Source of the DNA: Rhizomicrobium sp.
Lineage (GTDB): Bacteria > Pseudomonadota > Alphaproteobacteria > Micropepsales > Micropepsaceae
Length of the DNA: 64,000 bases
Assembly: GCA_037200045.1 (NCBI GenBank)
Contig: JBBCHM010000001.1
Location: 434,001-498,000, forward strand
Direction: 5' to 3'
The notes under the pieces were generated by a model. That model searched no databases. It worked only from the letters and a program-made list of their open reading frames with translations, and was not told the origin of the DNA. The first letter of the stretch is position 1; every line of letters starts with the position of its first letter. The position numbers were made by a program, and so were the translations under genes. Of this stretch, positions 8,486 to 21,900 are shown piece after piece.

Positions 8486-9214
8486 TCAGAACTCCGGCAA
8501 ATCCTTCGTGTCCGGCCGGCCGTTGCGAATTTCGTTGTTGCGGAGCTGCCTGTAAAGGCTGCGCAGCGACGCGTAGTAGTCCACCGACCCGCGCTCTATC
8601 CCGGCGACCGTCTCATAGGTCTGCCCGCGCAGGTCCAGGAGGCTGAAATAATAGCGCCCCGCGTCCCACCACAGATGCTGCTTGAAATGCACATAGTTCC
8701 AGGGGTCGAGCACCACGGCATCGACCAGGAAGCCGACGGCGTCGCGCGGCGGCTGCGGCCCGAACAGCGGCGCCACCAGATAGGGTCCTTCCGGCGCGCC
8801 CCACACCGCCAGGGTCTGGCCGAAATCCTCGCTATGAGAAGGGATATGAAACTTCTTCGTCGCCGGATCGAACATCCCGCCCAGCCCGACGGTCGAGTCG
8901 ATCAGGAAGCGCGCCATTGTCTGGCCGGCGCGACGCGCTTCGCCCTGCAGGACGTCGTTCATGAAGACCGTCGGCGCGGCGAAATTCTGCAGCAGATTGT
9001 GCACCACCCGCCGGCCGGGATCCGGCACGACATAGAAATAGGCGCCGACCGTCGGCAGCACGACATAGCGGTCGAGCTTGCCGTTGAACGCCAGGGTCTG
9101 GCGGTTCTGCGGCTCGAACGGATCGTTGTTGGCGATCATCTCCGGCGTCGGCGTCGCGCAGCCCGCGAGCGCCGACACGCCCAGAGCGGCGAGCATTGCG
9201 CGTAACCTGAACAT
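8486..9214 (-). CDS. mlaA: MlaA (VacJ) outer-membrane lipoprotein
   Basis: The outer-membrane component of the Mla lipid-asymmetry system, which removes phospholipid from the outer leaflet. The 242 residues begin with a lipoprotein signal peptide and lipobox LAGC. The VacJ domain follows, with the hallmark NDPFEPQNRQTLAFN, FIDSTVGLGGMFD-like and EDFGQTLAVWG...GPYLVAPLFGP stretches. ATG 9214 is preferred; a GTG two codons upstream (9220) is possible. It is the first gene of the mlaA-mlaC pair. The C-terminal residues NEIRNGRPDTKDLPEF continue past the core as an amphipathic tail. Confidence 0.93.
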   Translation of the reverse strand: MFRLRAMLAALGVSALAGCATPTPEMIANNDPFEPQNRQTLAFNGKLDRYVVLPTVGAYFYVVPDPGRRVVHNLLQNFAAPTVFMNDVLQGEARRAGQTMARFLIDSTVGLGGMFDPATKKFHIPSHSEDFGQTLAVWGAPEGPYLVAPLFGPQPPRDAVGFLVDAVVLDPWNYVHFKQHLWWDAGRYYFSLLDLRGQTYETVAGIERGSVDYYASLRSLYRQLRNNEIRNGRPDTKDLPEF

Positions 9215-9336
9215 CCCCACCGCCTGGCTTTTCGTCAGTCTATATCGGCAGAGCGGTTAATGGCGAACAGGCCGCCGAAACTTGGGAGAAAACCTGGGGC
9301 AGGCCGTCCCACTCCCACCGAAAGGGATTGCATAAT

Positions 9337-9358
9337 CATATAAAGATATGTTTATATG
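9337..9358 (+). promoter_or_regulatory. SahR-type operator in front of the methionine-cycle operon
   Basis: CATATAAA (9337-9344) and its exact complement TTTATATG (9351-9358) flank six bases (GATATG). The palindrome ends 20 bases before the sahR start and contains a TATAAA that could be the -10 hexamer, so bound repressor would block transcription. ArsR-type SahR regulators of proteobacteria are known to use AT-rich 20-22-bp palindromes of this look. Occupancy here is inferred. Confidence 0.7.
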
Positions 9359-9378
9359 CGCCTGAAAGGGAAGCGATT

Positions 9379-10344
9379 ATGGACGATCTGGTAGCCATGC
9401 TGCGCGCCGCGGGCGATCCGACCCGCCTGCGCCTGTTGCTGCTCCTGCGCCAGGCCGAGCTGACGGTCAGCGAGCTGGTCGACATCGTCGGCCAAAGCCA
9501 GCCGCGCGTCTCCCGCCATCTGAAGCTCCTGACCGAGGCTCAGCTCATCGAGCGCTTCAAGGAAGGAAGCTGGGTGTTCTATCGCGCCTCCGACCGCGGC
9601 CGGGGCGCCGAGCTCTGCACCGCCATCGCCGGCATCGCCGCGCCGCAGGAGGCCGACCTCAAGCGCCTCGCCCAGGTGCGCGAGGCCCGCGCCGCCGAGG
9701 CCGCCGCCTTCTTCAAGGCCAATGCCGCCGAATGGGAGCGCATCCGCGGCCTGCACGCGCCGGACAAGGATGTGGAAGCCGCCATCGTTCGCCACATCGC
9801 CGAACAGCCGATGGATTCGCTGCTCGATGCCGGCACCGGCACCGGCAGCATGCTCGAACTGCTCAGCCCGTATGTGAAGCGCGCGGTCGGCATCGATGTC
9901 AGCCCGGAAATGCTCGCCATCGCCCGCGACCGGCTGGCGCGCGCCGACATCCATCACGTCCAGGTCCGCCTCGGCGACGTCTATCGCCTGCCATTCCCGA
10001 CCGGCAATGCGCTGAGCGGCTTCGACGCCGTCCTCTTCCACCAGGTGCTGCACTTCCTCGACGATCCGCAGGCCGCGGTGATCGAGGGCGCTCGCGTGCT
10101 GCGCGACGGCGGCCGCCTCTTGATCGCCGATTTCGCGCCGCATGCGCTGGAATTCCTGCGCGAGGATTTCGCCCATCGCCGCCTTGGTTTCTCCGACCGC
10201 GAGATCCATGGCTGGCTCGACGCCGCCGGCCTCAAATCGCTCACCGGCGAGACCGTCGTGCCGCGCGCCGCCGGCGCCGACAAGCTCATCGTCAAGATAT
10301 GGCTCGCGCAGAAGTCCGCGAGCGCCAAGGCAGAGGCCGCATGA
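9379..10344 (+). CDS. sahR: ArsR-family regulator fused to a SAM-dependent methyltransferase domain (SahR-type)
   Basis: A 321-residue two-domain protein. Residues 1-90 are an ArsR winged helix ([16 protein letters not shown] ... [21 protein letters not shown]). Residues ~135-310 are a class I methyltransferase fold with the SAM/SAH-binding motif [15 protein letters not shown] and [10 protein letters not shown]. SahR regulators sense S-adenosylhomocysteine and control methionine-cycle genes; in alphaproteobacteria this fusion commonly precedes metF and metH, as here. Start ATG 9379 has AGGGAAG upstream; the frame further upstream runs through the operator. It overlaps metF by four bases. Confidence 0.85.
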   Translation: MDDLVAMLRAAGDPTRLRLLLLLRQAELTVSELVDIVGQSQPRVSRHLKLLTEAQLIERFKEGSWVFYRASDRGRGAELCTAIAGIAAPQEADLKRLAQVREARAAEAAAFFKANAAEWERIRGLHAPDKDVEAAIVRHIAEQPMDSLLDAGTGTGSMLELLSPYVKRAVGIDVSPEMLAIARDRLARADIHHVQVRLGDVYRLPFPTGNALSGFDAVLFHQVLHFLDDPQAAVIEGARVLRDGGRLLIADFAPHALEFLREDFAHRRLGFSDREIHGWLDAAGLKSLTGETVVPRAAGADKLIVKIWLAQKSASAKAEAA

Positions 10345-11221
10345 GTCTCCAGGAACTCGTCTCCGACACCCGGCCGATTTCGGTCAGCTTCGAATTCTCG
10401 CCGCCGCGCACGCCGGAGGCGGAGGAAAGCCTGTGGAAGTCGATCCGCCGGCTGGAGCCGATGGCGCCCGATTTCGTCTCCGTCACCTATGGCGCCGGCG
10501 GCTCGACGCGCGAGCGCACCCACGCCACGGTCAAGCGCATGGTCGAGGAGACCACGCTGAAGCCGGCCGCCCATCTGACCTGCGTCGGCCATTCGAAGGC
10601 CGAGATCGAGGAGATCGTCCGCGCCTATTGGGACGCCGGCATCCGCCACATCGTGGCGCTGCGCGGCGACATGCCCGACATGAGCGGCCCCTATCGTCCG
10701 CACGAAGAGGGCTATGCCTCGACGCCCGATCTGATCCGCGGCATCCGCAAGATCGCGCCGTTCGAGATCAGCGTGTCTTTCTATCCCGAGGCGCATCCGG
10801 ATTCGCCGAACTTCGGCCACGATATCGAGCTTTTGAAGCGCAAGGCCGATGCCGGCGCGACGCGGGCGCTGGGGCAGTTCTGCTTCTACAACGACTATGT
10901 CGCGCGGTTCCGCGACAAGGCGGCCGCCGCCGGCATCGCGATCCCGATCGTGCCCGGCATCATGCCGACCACCGCCTTCCGCGGCATCGAGCGCATGGCG
11001 GGCCGTGCCGGCGCGTCGATCCCGACCTGGCTGACCCGCGCCTATGCCGGCCTCGACGACGACATCGAGACCCGACGCATCGTCGCCGCCGCCGTCCTGG
11101 CCGAGCAGGTGCACGAGATGCGCGCCCGCGGCTTCCACCATTTCCACTTCTACACGCTCAACCAGGCGAACCTGACCTACGCGGCCTGCCGCATCATGGG
11201 TTTGGTGCCGAAGGACTTGTC

Positions 11222-11225
<4 letters not shown>
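10341..11225 (+). CDS. metF: 5,10-methylenetetrahydrofolate reductase
   Basis: A cytoplasmic FAD enzyme reducing 5,10-methylene-THF to 5-methyl-THF, the methyl donor for MetH. The 294 residues match the family. Visible are [14 protein letters not shown] with the catalytic Glu, [42 protein letters not shown], and the C-terminal FHFYTLNQ motif. The start ATG overlaps the sahR stop, and its own stop overlaps the metH ATG (both ATGA), so the three genes form one coupled operon behind the SahR palindrome. Confidence 0.96.
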
Positions 11226-14935
<3,710 letters not shown>

Positions 14936-15038
14936 ACGCCGCCGGACCCACGCCGCATCGCAACATCGGCCCGCGATATTTGTCCTCTCTCTGCCTTCGC
15001 ACTATGCTTTTTTTCGGCGGCACTGGGGCGATGTGCAT

Positions 15039-15974
15039 ATGGGGCGGGGAACGGGGCGCTTATGCGCCCTCGCGGCAAGCTTGATCCTGTGGACGACGCC
15101 CGCCTGGCCCGGCGAGACCTGCACGCTCTATCGGATCGCCACGATGGATATGGGCATCGACGCCGGCGGCCGCATGACGGTGCCGATGACGGTCGGCGGC
15201 CAGACGGTGAACATGCTGGTCGACACCGGCGGCCTGAACACGATGCTGTCCGAATCCGTCGTGAGCTCCCTCGGCCTGCACAAGACGCGGATCTTGAACG
15301 CGCGCATCACCATCTATGGCGGAACCCCGGTCGACTACTTTACCGAAGCGCACGATATTTCGTTCGGCGGCCTCAAGGCGAAGTCGATGGACTTCCTCGT
15401 TCTGCCGGAGGAGCGGGCCATGGGCGGCATCGGCGGAATGCTCGCGCCGGACATCCTGCGCGCCTATGACGACGATTTCGATTTCGCCAACGGCAAGTTC
15501 ACCCTGTTCTCGCCCGACCATTGCGAAGGCAAGGTGGTCTATTGGACCAAGAACCCGGTGGCGGCCAAGATCGAGATCGCGATCGACTCCTCCGGCCATA
15601 TCAAGCTGCCGGTTACGATCGACGGCCATGTGGTGCATCTCACCTTCGATACCGGCGCCGACGACACCACGATAAGCCTGGATCAGGCGGAAAGCCTGTT
15701 CGGCTTCGACGTAAAATCCCCGGATCTCAAGGTCGTCGACGGCGAAGGCGACAACGCCATCTACCAATATCCGTTCAAGACCCTGACCTTCGGCGGCGGC
15801 GACACGGGCAGGGTCACGGTGAACAATCCCCACATCTATCTGACGCCGCGTTCGGTGTCGAAGCTGTCGGATTCGGAATCGGGCCTCCTCGGGATGGGCA
15901 TCCTGCGCCAGCTCCATCTCTACATCGCCTATAAGGAGCATCGCATCTTCGTCACGCCGGCATCGGCGAATTGA
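15039..15974 (+). CDS. Secreted tandem retropepsin-like aspartyl protease
   Basis: An envelope protein of about 311 residues with a signal peptide (CALAASLILWTTPAWPG) and two retropepsin-type half-domains. The first has LVDTGG (Asp near residue 62), the second FDTGAD (Asp near residue 204). Two copies in one chain could pair like a pepsin-type active site. The first motif has Gly where DTG-Ser/Ala is usual, so its activity is uncertain. ATG 15039 or a GTG two codons earlier could start it. The stop shares one base with the ATG of the TPR gene, so the pair is coupled. The substrate is unknown. Confidence 0.75.
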   Translation: MGRGTGRLCALAASLILWTTPAWPGETCTLYRIATMDMGIDAGGRMTVPMTVGGQTVNMLVDTGGLNTMLSESVVSSLGLHKTRILNARITIYGGTPVDYFTEAHDISFGGLKAKSMDFLVLPEERAMGGIGGMLAPDILRAYDDDFDFANGKFTLFSPDHCEGKVVYWTKNPVAAKIEIAIDSSGHIKLPVTIDGHVVHLTFDTGADDTTISLDQAESLFGFDVKSPDLKVVDGEGDNAIYQYPFKTLTFGGGDTGRVTVNNPHIYLTPRSVSKLSDSESGLLGMGILRQLHLYIAYKEHRIFVTPASAN

Positions 15975-16813
15975 TGCGCGCGATGCGGCGGATCCTGTTT
16001 GCCTTCCTGCTGTGCGGTGCGATGACGGGCGCGGCGCGCGCCGCCGGCTATGACGATTTCGCCCGCGGCCTCACCGCCGCCGCGCGCGACGACCCCGACG
16101 GCGCCATCGCCGCCTTCACGGTGGCGCTGGGCGACGGCGACCTCAGCGCCGCGCTGGTGCCGCAGGCCTATCGCGGCCGCGCCCGCGCCTATATGGCCAA
16201 GGGCCGCTGCGCCGATGCGCTGGCCGATCTGGACGCGGCGCTGAAGCTCAAGCCCGGCGAAGGCGATCTCGTCGCACAACACGGCTTCGCGGCCGCCTGC
16301 CTCGACAAGCTCGACGTCGCGCTGGCCGATTACGATGCCCTGGTCGCCGCGAAGTTCTCGACCGACATCTATCGCGCGCGTGGCATCCTGCGCTGGCGCA
16401 TGGGCGATCCCGCTGCCGCGGTCGCGGATTTCTCGACCTATGTGTCGCTCTTCGGGAAGGACCCCTATGGCGTGCTCTGGCTGGAGATGTCGCGGGCGCG
16501 CGCCGGCGCGCTCGATCCGTCGGTCGCCGCCGACGATGTGCGCCATTTCGACGACGACAAATGGCCCGGCGCGCTGCTGAAGCTCTACGCCGGAAAGCTC
16601 AAGCCGGACGGCATCGCCGCCGCCGTGGCCGGGGGCGATGCGTCCGAACAGGCCGACCGGCAATGCGAGGCCGATTTTTATCTCGGCGAGTGGTGGCTTA
16701 CCCAGGCGGACACGTCGCCCGCGAGGCCGCTGTTGCAGCGGGCCCGCGACACCTGTCGGCACGATTTTATCGAATGGGGCATGGCCGGCGCGGAGTTGCG
16801 GCGCCTCAAATAG
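15974..16813 (+). CDS. Secreted TPR-repeat protein
   Basis: A 279-residue protein with a signal peptide ending near GAARAAG and several tetratricopeptide-like repeats between residues 30 and 170 (for example AYMAKGRCADALADLDAALKLKPG). It is probably a periplasmic protein-protein adaptor. Start ATG 15974 overlaps the protease stop by one base (TGATG), which links it to the aspartyl protease; it may present or scaffold that protein's substrate, which is inference. The C-terminal third (FYLGEWWLTQ...ARPLLQRARDTC) resembles the NlpI/TPR tail of similar proteins. Confidence 0.7.
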   Translation: MRAMRRILFAFLLCGAMTGAARAAGYDDFARGLTAAARDDPDGAIAAFTVALGDGDLSAALVPQAYRGRARAYMAKGRCADALADLDAALKLKPGEGDLVAQHGFAAACLDKLDVALADYDALVAAKFSTDIYRARGILRWRMGDPAAAVADFSTYVSLFGKDPYGVLWLEMSRARAGALDPSVAADDVRHFDDDKWPGALLKLYAGKLKPDGIAAAVAGGDASEQADRQCEADFYLGEWWLTQADTSPARPLLQRARDTCRHDFIEWGMAGAELRRLK

Positions 16814-16822
16814 CCGGCGGCG

Positions 16823-17512
16823 TCACCACGGCAGTTCCTTGCCCGCATAATCGCGGAACGTGCCGCTGTTCTTGAGCGTCAGCTCCGCGATGCGGGCGCG
16901 CAGGCCGGCCACGCTCTGCGCGGGTGTCAGGGCCGCGTTCGCGCCGCCCATGTCGGTCTGGACCCAGCCGGGAGAGAAGATGCCGACCGCGATGCCGTCC
17001 TGCGCCCATTCCTTGGCAAGGCCGCGCATGAGCGAATTCACCGCCGCTTTCGACGCGTGATAGGGATAGGCGCCGCCGCCATGCTCGGCGATGGAGCCGA
17101 GCCGGCTGGAGATCGTCACCAGTTTCTTGTCGTGCCCGGCCTTCAGGTTGTCGTGGAACGCCGAGGCGACCGTGACCGGCGCGACGGCATTCACCGCGAA
17201 GACGTTCAGCCAGCCTTGCGCGTCGATGATTCCCCGCGCGGCTTCGCGCGGCCCGCCGATGCCGGCATTGTTGACCAGGATGTCGATCGGCAGCGCGCCG
17301 AGATCGGCCTTCAGCGACTCGACGGATGCCGGATCGGCCACGTCGAGCGCTGCGACGCGCACATTGCGCGCGGTCTTCACCAGGGCGTTCAGCGCGTCGG
17401 CCTTGTCGGGCTCGCGGCAAGCGGCGATCACCTCGGCGCCCTCGGCCGCGTATTGCTTGACGAATTCCAGCCCGATGCCGCGATTGGCGCCGGTGATGAG
17501 GATGGTGGTCAT
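16823..17512 (-). CDS. Short-chain dehydrogenase/reductase (C-factor-like SDR)
   Basis: An NAD(P)-dependent oxidoreductase of 229 residues. It shows the Rossmann motif TGANRGIG at residues 7-14, NNAGIGG, the catalytic Ser in TISSRLGS and YxxxK in YPYHASK. The overall form is like csgA/C-factor SDRs; the substrate is unknown. Its ATG overlaps the stop of the oxoprolinase gene by four bases, so the two are co-translated, though no pathway joining them is obvious. Confidence 0.85.
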   Translation of the reverse strand: MTTILITGANRGIGLEFVKQYAAEGAEVIAACREPDKADALNALVKTARNVRVAALDVADPASVESLKADLGALPIDILVNNAGIGGPREAARGIIDAQGWLNVFAVNAVAPVTVASAFHDNLKAGHDKKLVTISSRLGSIAEHGGGAYPYHASKAAVNSLMRGLAKEWAQDGIAVGIFSPGWVQTDMGGANAALTPAQSVAGLRARIAELTLKNSGTFRDYAGKELPW

Positions 17513-20500
17513 GCCTGTTCCTTTCCAAACCCGCCGCCGCCCGGCGTTTCGATCTCGATCGCGTCGCCGGCCGCGACATCGGTCTCGTCGCGGCCCTTCA
17601 GCACAACGCGCGAACCGTCGGCACGGATGAGCGTGTTGCGCCCCTTGGCACCGTCGCCGCCGCCCGCGAGGCCGAACGGCGCGGTCTCGCGCCGTGTCGA
17701 CAGGATGGCACAGGTCATGGATTCGCGGAACTTGATCCGCCGCACCGCGCCGTCGCCACCGCGATGGGCTCCGGTGCCGCCGGAACCTTCACGGATGCGG
17801 AATTCCTCCAGCAGCACGGGATAGCGCGTCTCCAGCACTTCCGGATCGGTCAGGCGCGAATTCGTCATATGCGTGTGCACCGCCGATTGCCCGTCGAAGC
17901 CGGCGCCCGCGCCGGCGCCGCCGCAGATCGTTTCGTAATACTGGTGCCGCGCATTGCCGAAGGTGAGATTGTTCATCGTGCCCTGGCTCGCCGCCAGCAC
18001 GCCGAGCGCGCCGAACAGGCAATCGACCACGGCCTGCGATGTCTCGACATTGCCCGCCGCCACCGCGCCCGGTGGATGCGGCTTGAGCAGCGAACCCTCT
18101 GGCACGACGATGTCCAACGGCTTGAGGCAGCCCGCGTTCATCGGGATGTCGCTCTCCACCAGACAGCGGAAGACATACAGCACCGCCGCCTTGGTCACCG
18201 ATCCCGGCGCGTTGAAATTGTTCGCCGCCTGGGCCGACGTACCGGTGAAGTCGATCTTCGCCGCGCGGGCGGCGCGATCCACCGTCACCGCGACGCGGAT
18301 CACCGCGCCGCCGTCCATCGGCATCTCGAACGCGCCATCGGACAGCTTGCCGATGACCTGGCGGACGGATTCCTCGGCATTGTCCTGCACATGCCGCATA
18401 TAGGCGGTGACGGCCTCGAGGCCATGCGCCGCGCAGGCCTGGCGCAGGCCCTCCGCGCCCTTGATGCAGGCCGCCGCCTGCGCCCGCAGATCGGCGAGGT
18501 TCTGCTCCGGATTGCGCGCCGGCCACGGCCCCCTGGCCAGCACCGCGCGCACCGCGTCTTCGTCGAAGACGCCGCCGCCGATCATGCGGATGGCGTCGAA
18601 CAACGCGCCCTCCTCGGCAATGTCGGTCGAGAAGGGCGGCATCGAGCCCGGTGTGATGCCGCCGATATCGGCGTGATGGCCGCGCGAGGCGACGAAGAAG
18701 GCACGCGTGCCGTCCACGAACACCGGCATGACCACCGTCACATCGGGCAGATGCGTGCCGCCGTCATAGGGCGCGTTGGTGACGAAGGCGTCGCCGTCGC
18801 GCATATCGGGATGCCTGGCCATGATCGCGGTGACGCAATCGCCCATCGAACCCAGATGCACCGGCATGTGCGGCGCGTTGGCGACGAGCCCGCCCTGGGC
18901 GTCGAACACCGCGCAGGAGAAATCGAGCCGCTCCTTGATGTTGACCGAGGTCGCGGTGTTCTGCAGCACCACGCCCATCTCCTCCGCGATCGCCATGAAC
19001 AGATTGGCGAACACTTCGAGCAGCACCGGATCGACATCCGTGCTCTTGGCCGCGAGCCGCGCGCGTTCCGCGACATGGCGCAGGATGGTGCCCTTGGCCG
19101 GATCGATCTCGGCATGCCATCCCGGCTCGACCACGATGGTCTGATGCGCCTCGACGATGAGGGCAGGGCCGTCGAGCGCGACACTCGCCCGCAGAGCTTC
19201 CGTTCGAAGCACCCGCGCCGCGTGCCATGCGCCTTGCGAGAAAAATTTTAGGGATTCTCCCTCTCCCCCCTCGGGGGAGAGGGCCGGGGTGAGGGGGTCT
19301 CTCCGGCCGTGCAAGTCTCGCGACCCCCCCACCCTAACCCTCTCCCCCGGAGGGGGAGAGGGAACGTCCCGCGCCTCCACTTCCACCGACTCCGCGATCA
19401 GCGGCCGCCCCTCGAATCCGAACCCGAACGCCCGCGCATGCGCCTCGGCAAAGGCGTGCGCCATCTGGTCAAGACCGCCGAACGCAATCGGCAGCGCGGT
19501 ATCGCTGCCCTCGTAGCGGATATGTACCCGCACGCTGCTCGCGATCACCGAGGCGCCCTGCGCGATCAGCGCGTCCTCGGCGTCGCGCCGCAGTTCGGCC
19601 TCGGTTCGCGCCAGCAGTTTTTCGCTGTCCGCCAGCGGTTTGCCCACCGCGCGCTGGTGGACGCTGCGCAGTGCCGCCAGCTTCATGCCATAGGCCGACA
19701 GCAAGCCCGACAGCGGATGGATGAACACCGTCGCCATGCCGAGCGCGTCGGCGACCAGGCAGGCATGCTGCCCGCCCGCGCCGCCGAAGCAGGCCAGCGC
19801 GTAATCGCGCACGTCGATGCCCTTCGCCACCGAGATGCGCTTGATGGCGTTCGCCATGTTCTCGACCGCGATGCGGATGAAGCCGTCGGCGACCTCCTCC
19901 GGCGCGCGCCCGGTCTTCGCCGCCAGTTCGCCGAACGCCGCACGCACCCGCGCCGTGTCGAGCGGCGCGTCGCCGGCCGGCCCGAATATCTTCGGGAAAT
20001 AGGCGCCGTTCAGCTTGCCGACCATGACGTTCGCATCGGTCACCGTCAGCGGCCCGCTTTGGCCATAGCTCATCGGCCCCGGCCGCGCGCCCGCCGATCC
20101 CGGCCCGGCGCGAAACCGCGCGCCGTCGAAGGAAAGGATCGATCCGCCGCCCGCCGCGACCGTGTGGATCGCCAGCATCGGCGTGCGCAGGCGAACGCCC
20201 GCGACCTCTGTCTCATAGAGCCGCTCATACTCGCCATCGAACCGCGCCACGTCGGTCGAGGTGCCGCCCATGTCGAAGCCGATGACGCGTTCGAATCCCG
20301 CCGCGCGCGCCGTCTCCGCCATGCCGACCACGCCGCCCGCCGGTCCCGAGACGATCGCGTCCTTGCCGCGGAAGAACGCCGGCGCCGCCAGCCCGCCATT
20401 CGAGGTCATGAAGCGCAGGTTCACGCCCTCCAATGCGCCCGCGATCTTGCGCGTATAGCGCGCCAGCACCGGCGAGAGATAAGCGTCCGCCACCGTGGTG

Positions 20501-21126
20501 TCGCCGCGCGACACGAATTTCATCAGCGGCACCGCCTCATGGCTCGTCGACACCTGCGTGAAGCCGCAATCGCGCGCAATCTCGGCCGCCCGCCGCTCAT
20601 GCGCCGCAAAGCGATAGCCGTGCAGGAACACGATGGCGCAGGCCGCGATCCCGCGCGCCCGCGCCGCCGCCAGATCGCGCGCCAGCGCCGTCTCGTCGAG
20701 TTGTGTCAGCGTCGCGCCTTCCGCCGTCAGGCGCTCGTCGGCTTCGATGACGCTTTCATAAAGCATGTCCGGCAGCTCGATCTTCAGCGCGAACAATTTG
20801 GGCCGGTTCTGGTAGCCGATGCGGAGCTGGTCGCGCAGCCCCTTGGTGGTCACCAGCACCACGCGCTCGCCGCTGCGGGTCAGCAAGGCATTGGTCGCGA
20901 CCGTGGTTCCCATCCGCACTTCGCCGACCAGGCCGGGTGGAATGGCGCTTCCGCTTTGCAGGCCGAGCGCCCGCCGGATCCCTTCCAGCGCAGCGTCGTC
21001 ATATTGTGAACTTTCGGACAGCAATTTCAGCGTCGACAGCGCGCCGTCCGGCGCCTGGGCCACCACGTCGGTGAACGTGCCGCCGCGGTCGATATAGAAA
21101 TTCCATGTGCCGGGAAAAGCTGACAT
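17509..21126 (-). CDS. 5-oxoprolinase / N-methylhydantoinase A+B fusion
   Basis: An ATP-dependent cytoplasmic amidohydrolase opening 5-oxoproline or a hydantoin ring. The 1205 residues combine a HyuA half (~1-640: RGGTFTDVVA, GTTVATNALL, DMGGTSTDVAR) and a HyuB half (~670-1190: FANLFMAIAEEMGVVLQNTA, HMPVHLGSMGDCV, GGDGAVRR). The fused order is that of eukaryotic-type 5-oxoprolinases. Near residue 590-630 the chain is interrupted by a low-complexity stretch (PLTPALSPEGGEGE and flanks) encoded by a palindromic repeat at 19255-19366. It begins 30 bases from the divergent TerB-DnaJ gene. Confidence 0.9.
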   Translation of the reverse strand: MSAFPGTWNFYIDRGGTFTDVVAQAPDGALSTLKLLSESSQYDDAALEGIRRALGLQSGSAIPPGLVGEVRMGTTVATNALLTRSGERVVLVTTKGLRDQLRIGYQNRPKLFALKIELPDMLYESVIEADERLTAEGATLTQLDETALARDLAAARARGIAACAIVFLHGYRFAAHERRAAEIARDCGFTQVSTSHEAVPLMKFVSRGDTTVADAYLSPVLARYTRKIAGALEGVNLRFMTSNGGLAAPAFFRGKDAIVSGPAGGVVGMAETARAAGFERVIGFDMGGTSTDVARFDGEYERLYETEVAGVRLRTPMLAIHTVAAGGGSILSFDGARFRAGPGSAGARPGPMSYGQSGPLTVTDANVMVGKLNGAYFPKIFGPAGDAPLDTARVRAAFGELAAKTGRAPEEVADGFIRIAVENMANAIKRISVAKGIDVRDYALACFGGAGGQHACLVADALGMATVFIHPLSGLLSAYGMKLAALRSVHQRAVGKPLADSEKLLARTEAELRRDAEDALIAQGASVIASSVRVHIRYEGSDTALPIAFGGLDQMAHAFAEAHARAFGFGFEGRPLIAESVEVEARDVPSPPPGERVRVGGSRDLHGRRDPLTPALSPEGGEGESLKFFSQGAWHAARVLRTEALRASVALDGPALIVEAHQTIVVEPGWHAEIDPAKGTILRHVAERARLAAKSTDVDPVLLEVFANLFMAIAEEMGVVLQNTATSVNIKERLDFSCAVFDAQGGLVANAPHMPVHLGSMGDCVTAIMARHPDMRDGDAFVTNAPYDGGTHLPDVTVVMPVFVDGTRAFFVASRGHHADIGGITPGSMPPFSTDIAEEGALFDAIRMIGGGVFDEDAVRAVLARGPWPARNPEQNLADLRAQAAACIKGAEGLRQACAAHGLEAVTAYMRHVQDNAEESVRQVIGKLSDGAFEMPMDGGAVIRVAVTVDRAARAAKIDFTGTSAQAANNFNAPGSVTKAAVLYVFRCLVESDIPMNAGCLKPLDIVVPEGSLLKPHPPGAVAAGNVETSQAVVDCLFGALGVLAASQGTMNNLTFGNARHQYYETICGGAGAGAGFDGQSAVHTHMTNSRLTDPEVLETRYPVLLEEFRIREGSGGTGAHRGGDGAVRRIKFRESMTCAILSTRRETAPFGLAGGGDGAKGRNTLIRADGSRVVLKGRDETDVAAGDAIEIETPGGGGFGKEQA
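19255..19366. repeat. Double-hairpin repeat element inserted in frame in the oxoprolinase gene
   Basis: Two GC-rich hairpins of similar sequence (arms CTCTCCCCC / GGGGGAGAG, at about 19260-19283 and 19340-19362) face each other in inverted orientation around a ~55-base centre. On the minus strand the element is read through as extra residues between the HyuA and HyuB halves. LTPALSPEGGEGE-type peptides are the usual translation of this widespread intergenic repeat class. Confidence 0.8.
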
Positions 21127-21156
21127 GGGCGCGAGATTGTCCTATTGCTTCGACCC

Positions 21157-21885
21157 ATGTCCATCTTCGGAAAACTCGGCGGCGCCGCGGCCGGATTCAT
21201 GCTGGGCGGCGGCCCCATCGGCGCGCTGATCGGCGCGCTGGCGGGCCATTTCCTCATCGATCGGGAGATGCCGCAGATCAATCCCGGCGACGCGCCGGGC
21301 GTGGTCTTCACCATCGCCATGATCGCGCTCGCCGCCAAGATGGCCAAGGCCGACGGCACGGTGACCGACGACGAGGTCGAAGCCTTCCACCGCCTGTTCC
21401 GTTTCGCGCCGTCCGAGCAGGCCAGCGTCGACCGCGTCTTCCGCCTGGCGCAGCAGGACACCGCCGGTTTCGAGGCCTATGCCGGCCAGATCGCCAAGAT
21501 GCTCGCCGGCAATCCCGCGCTCTTGGAGGACATCATCGACGGGCTGTTCGAGATCGCCAAGGCCGACGGCGTCTTCCATCCGGGCGAGGCCGCGTTCCTG
21601 GAGCGCGTCGCCGACATTTTCGGCTTCACGCCGAACGAATACCGCCGCCTGCGCGCCAGCCATATCGGGCCCGACAAGGGCGATCCTTATGTCATCCTGG
21701 GAGTCGATTTCGAGGCCGGCGACGACGAGGTCAAGGCGACCTATCGCATGCTGGTGCGCGAGAACCATCCCGACAAGCTGATCGCCCGCGGCGTCCCCGA
21801 GGAATTCATCCGCGTCGCCACCGACAAGCTGGCCGCGATCAACGGCGCCTATGACAGGGTCGGGCGCGAAAGAGGCTGGAAGTAG
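21157..21885 (+). CDS. TerB-DnaJ protein (DjlA-like co-chaperone)
   Basis: A membrane-anchored J-domain protein of 242 residues. A glycine-rich hydrophobic N-terminus (GGAAAGFMLGGGPIGALIGALAGHFL) is followed by a TerB-like helical domain (~45-165, with AKADGTVTDDEVE and AKADGVFHPGE acidic loops). The C-terminal J domain carries the HPD tripeptide in ENHPDK. J domains stimulate DnaK ATPase. ATG 21157 is preferred over one four codons upstream. It is transcribed away from the oxoprolinase gene with only 30 bases between starts. Confidence 0.88.
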   Translation: MSIFGKLGGAAAGFMLGGGPIGALIGALAGHFLIDREMPQINPGDAPGVVFTIAMIALAAKMAKADGTVTDDEVEAFHRLFRFAPSEQASVDRVFRLAQQDTAGFEAYAGQIAKMLAGNPALLEDIIDGLFEIAKADGVFHPGEAAFLERVADIFGFTPNEYRRLRASHIGPDKGDPYVILGVDFEAGDDEVKATYRMLVRENHPDKLIARGVPEEFIRVATDKLAAINGAYDRVGRERGWK

Positions 21886-21900
21886 ATTCGGCGGGCGCCG

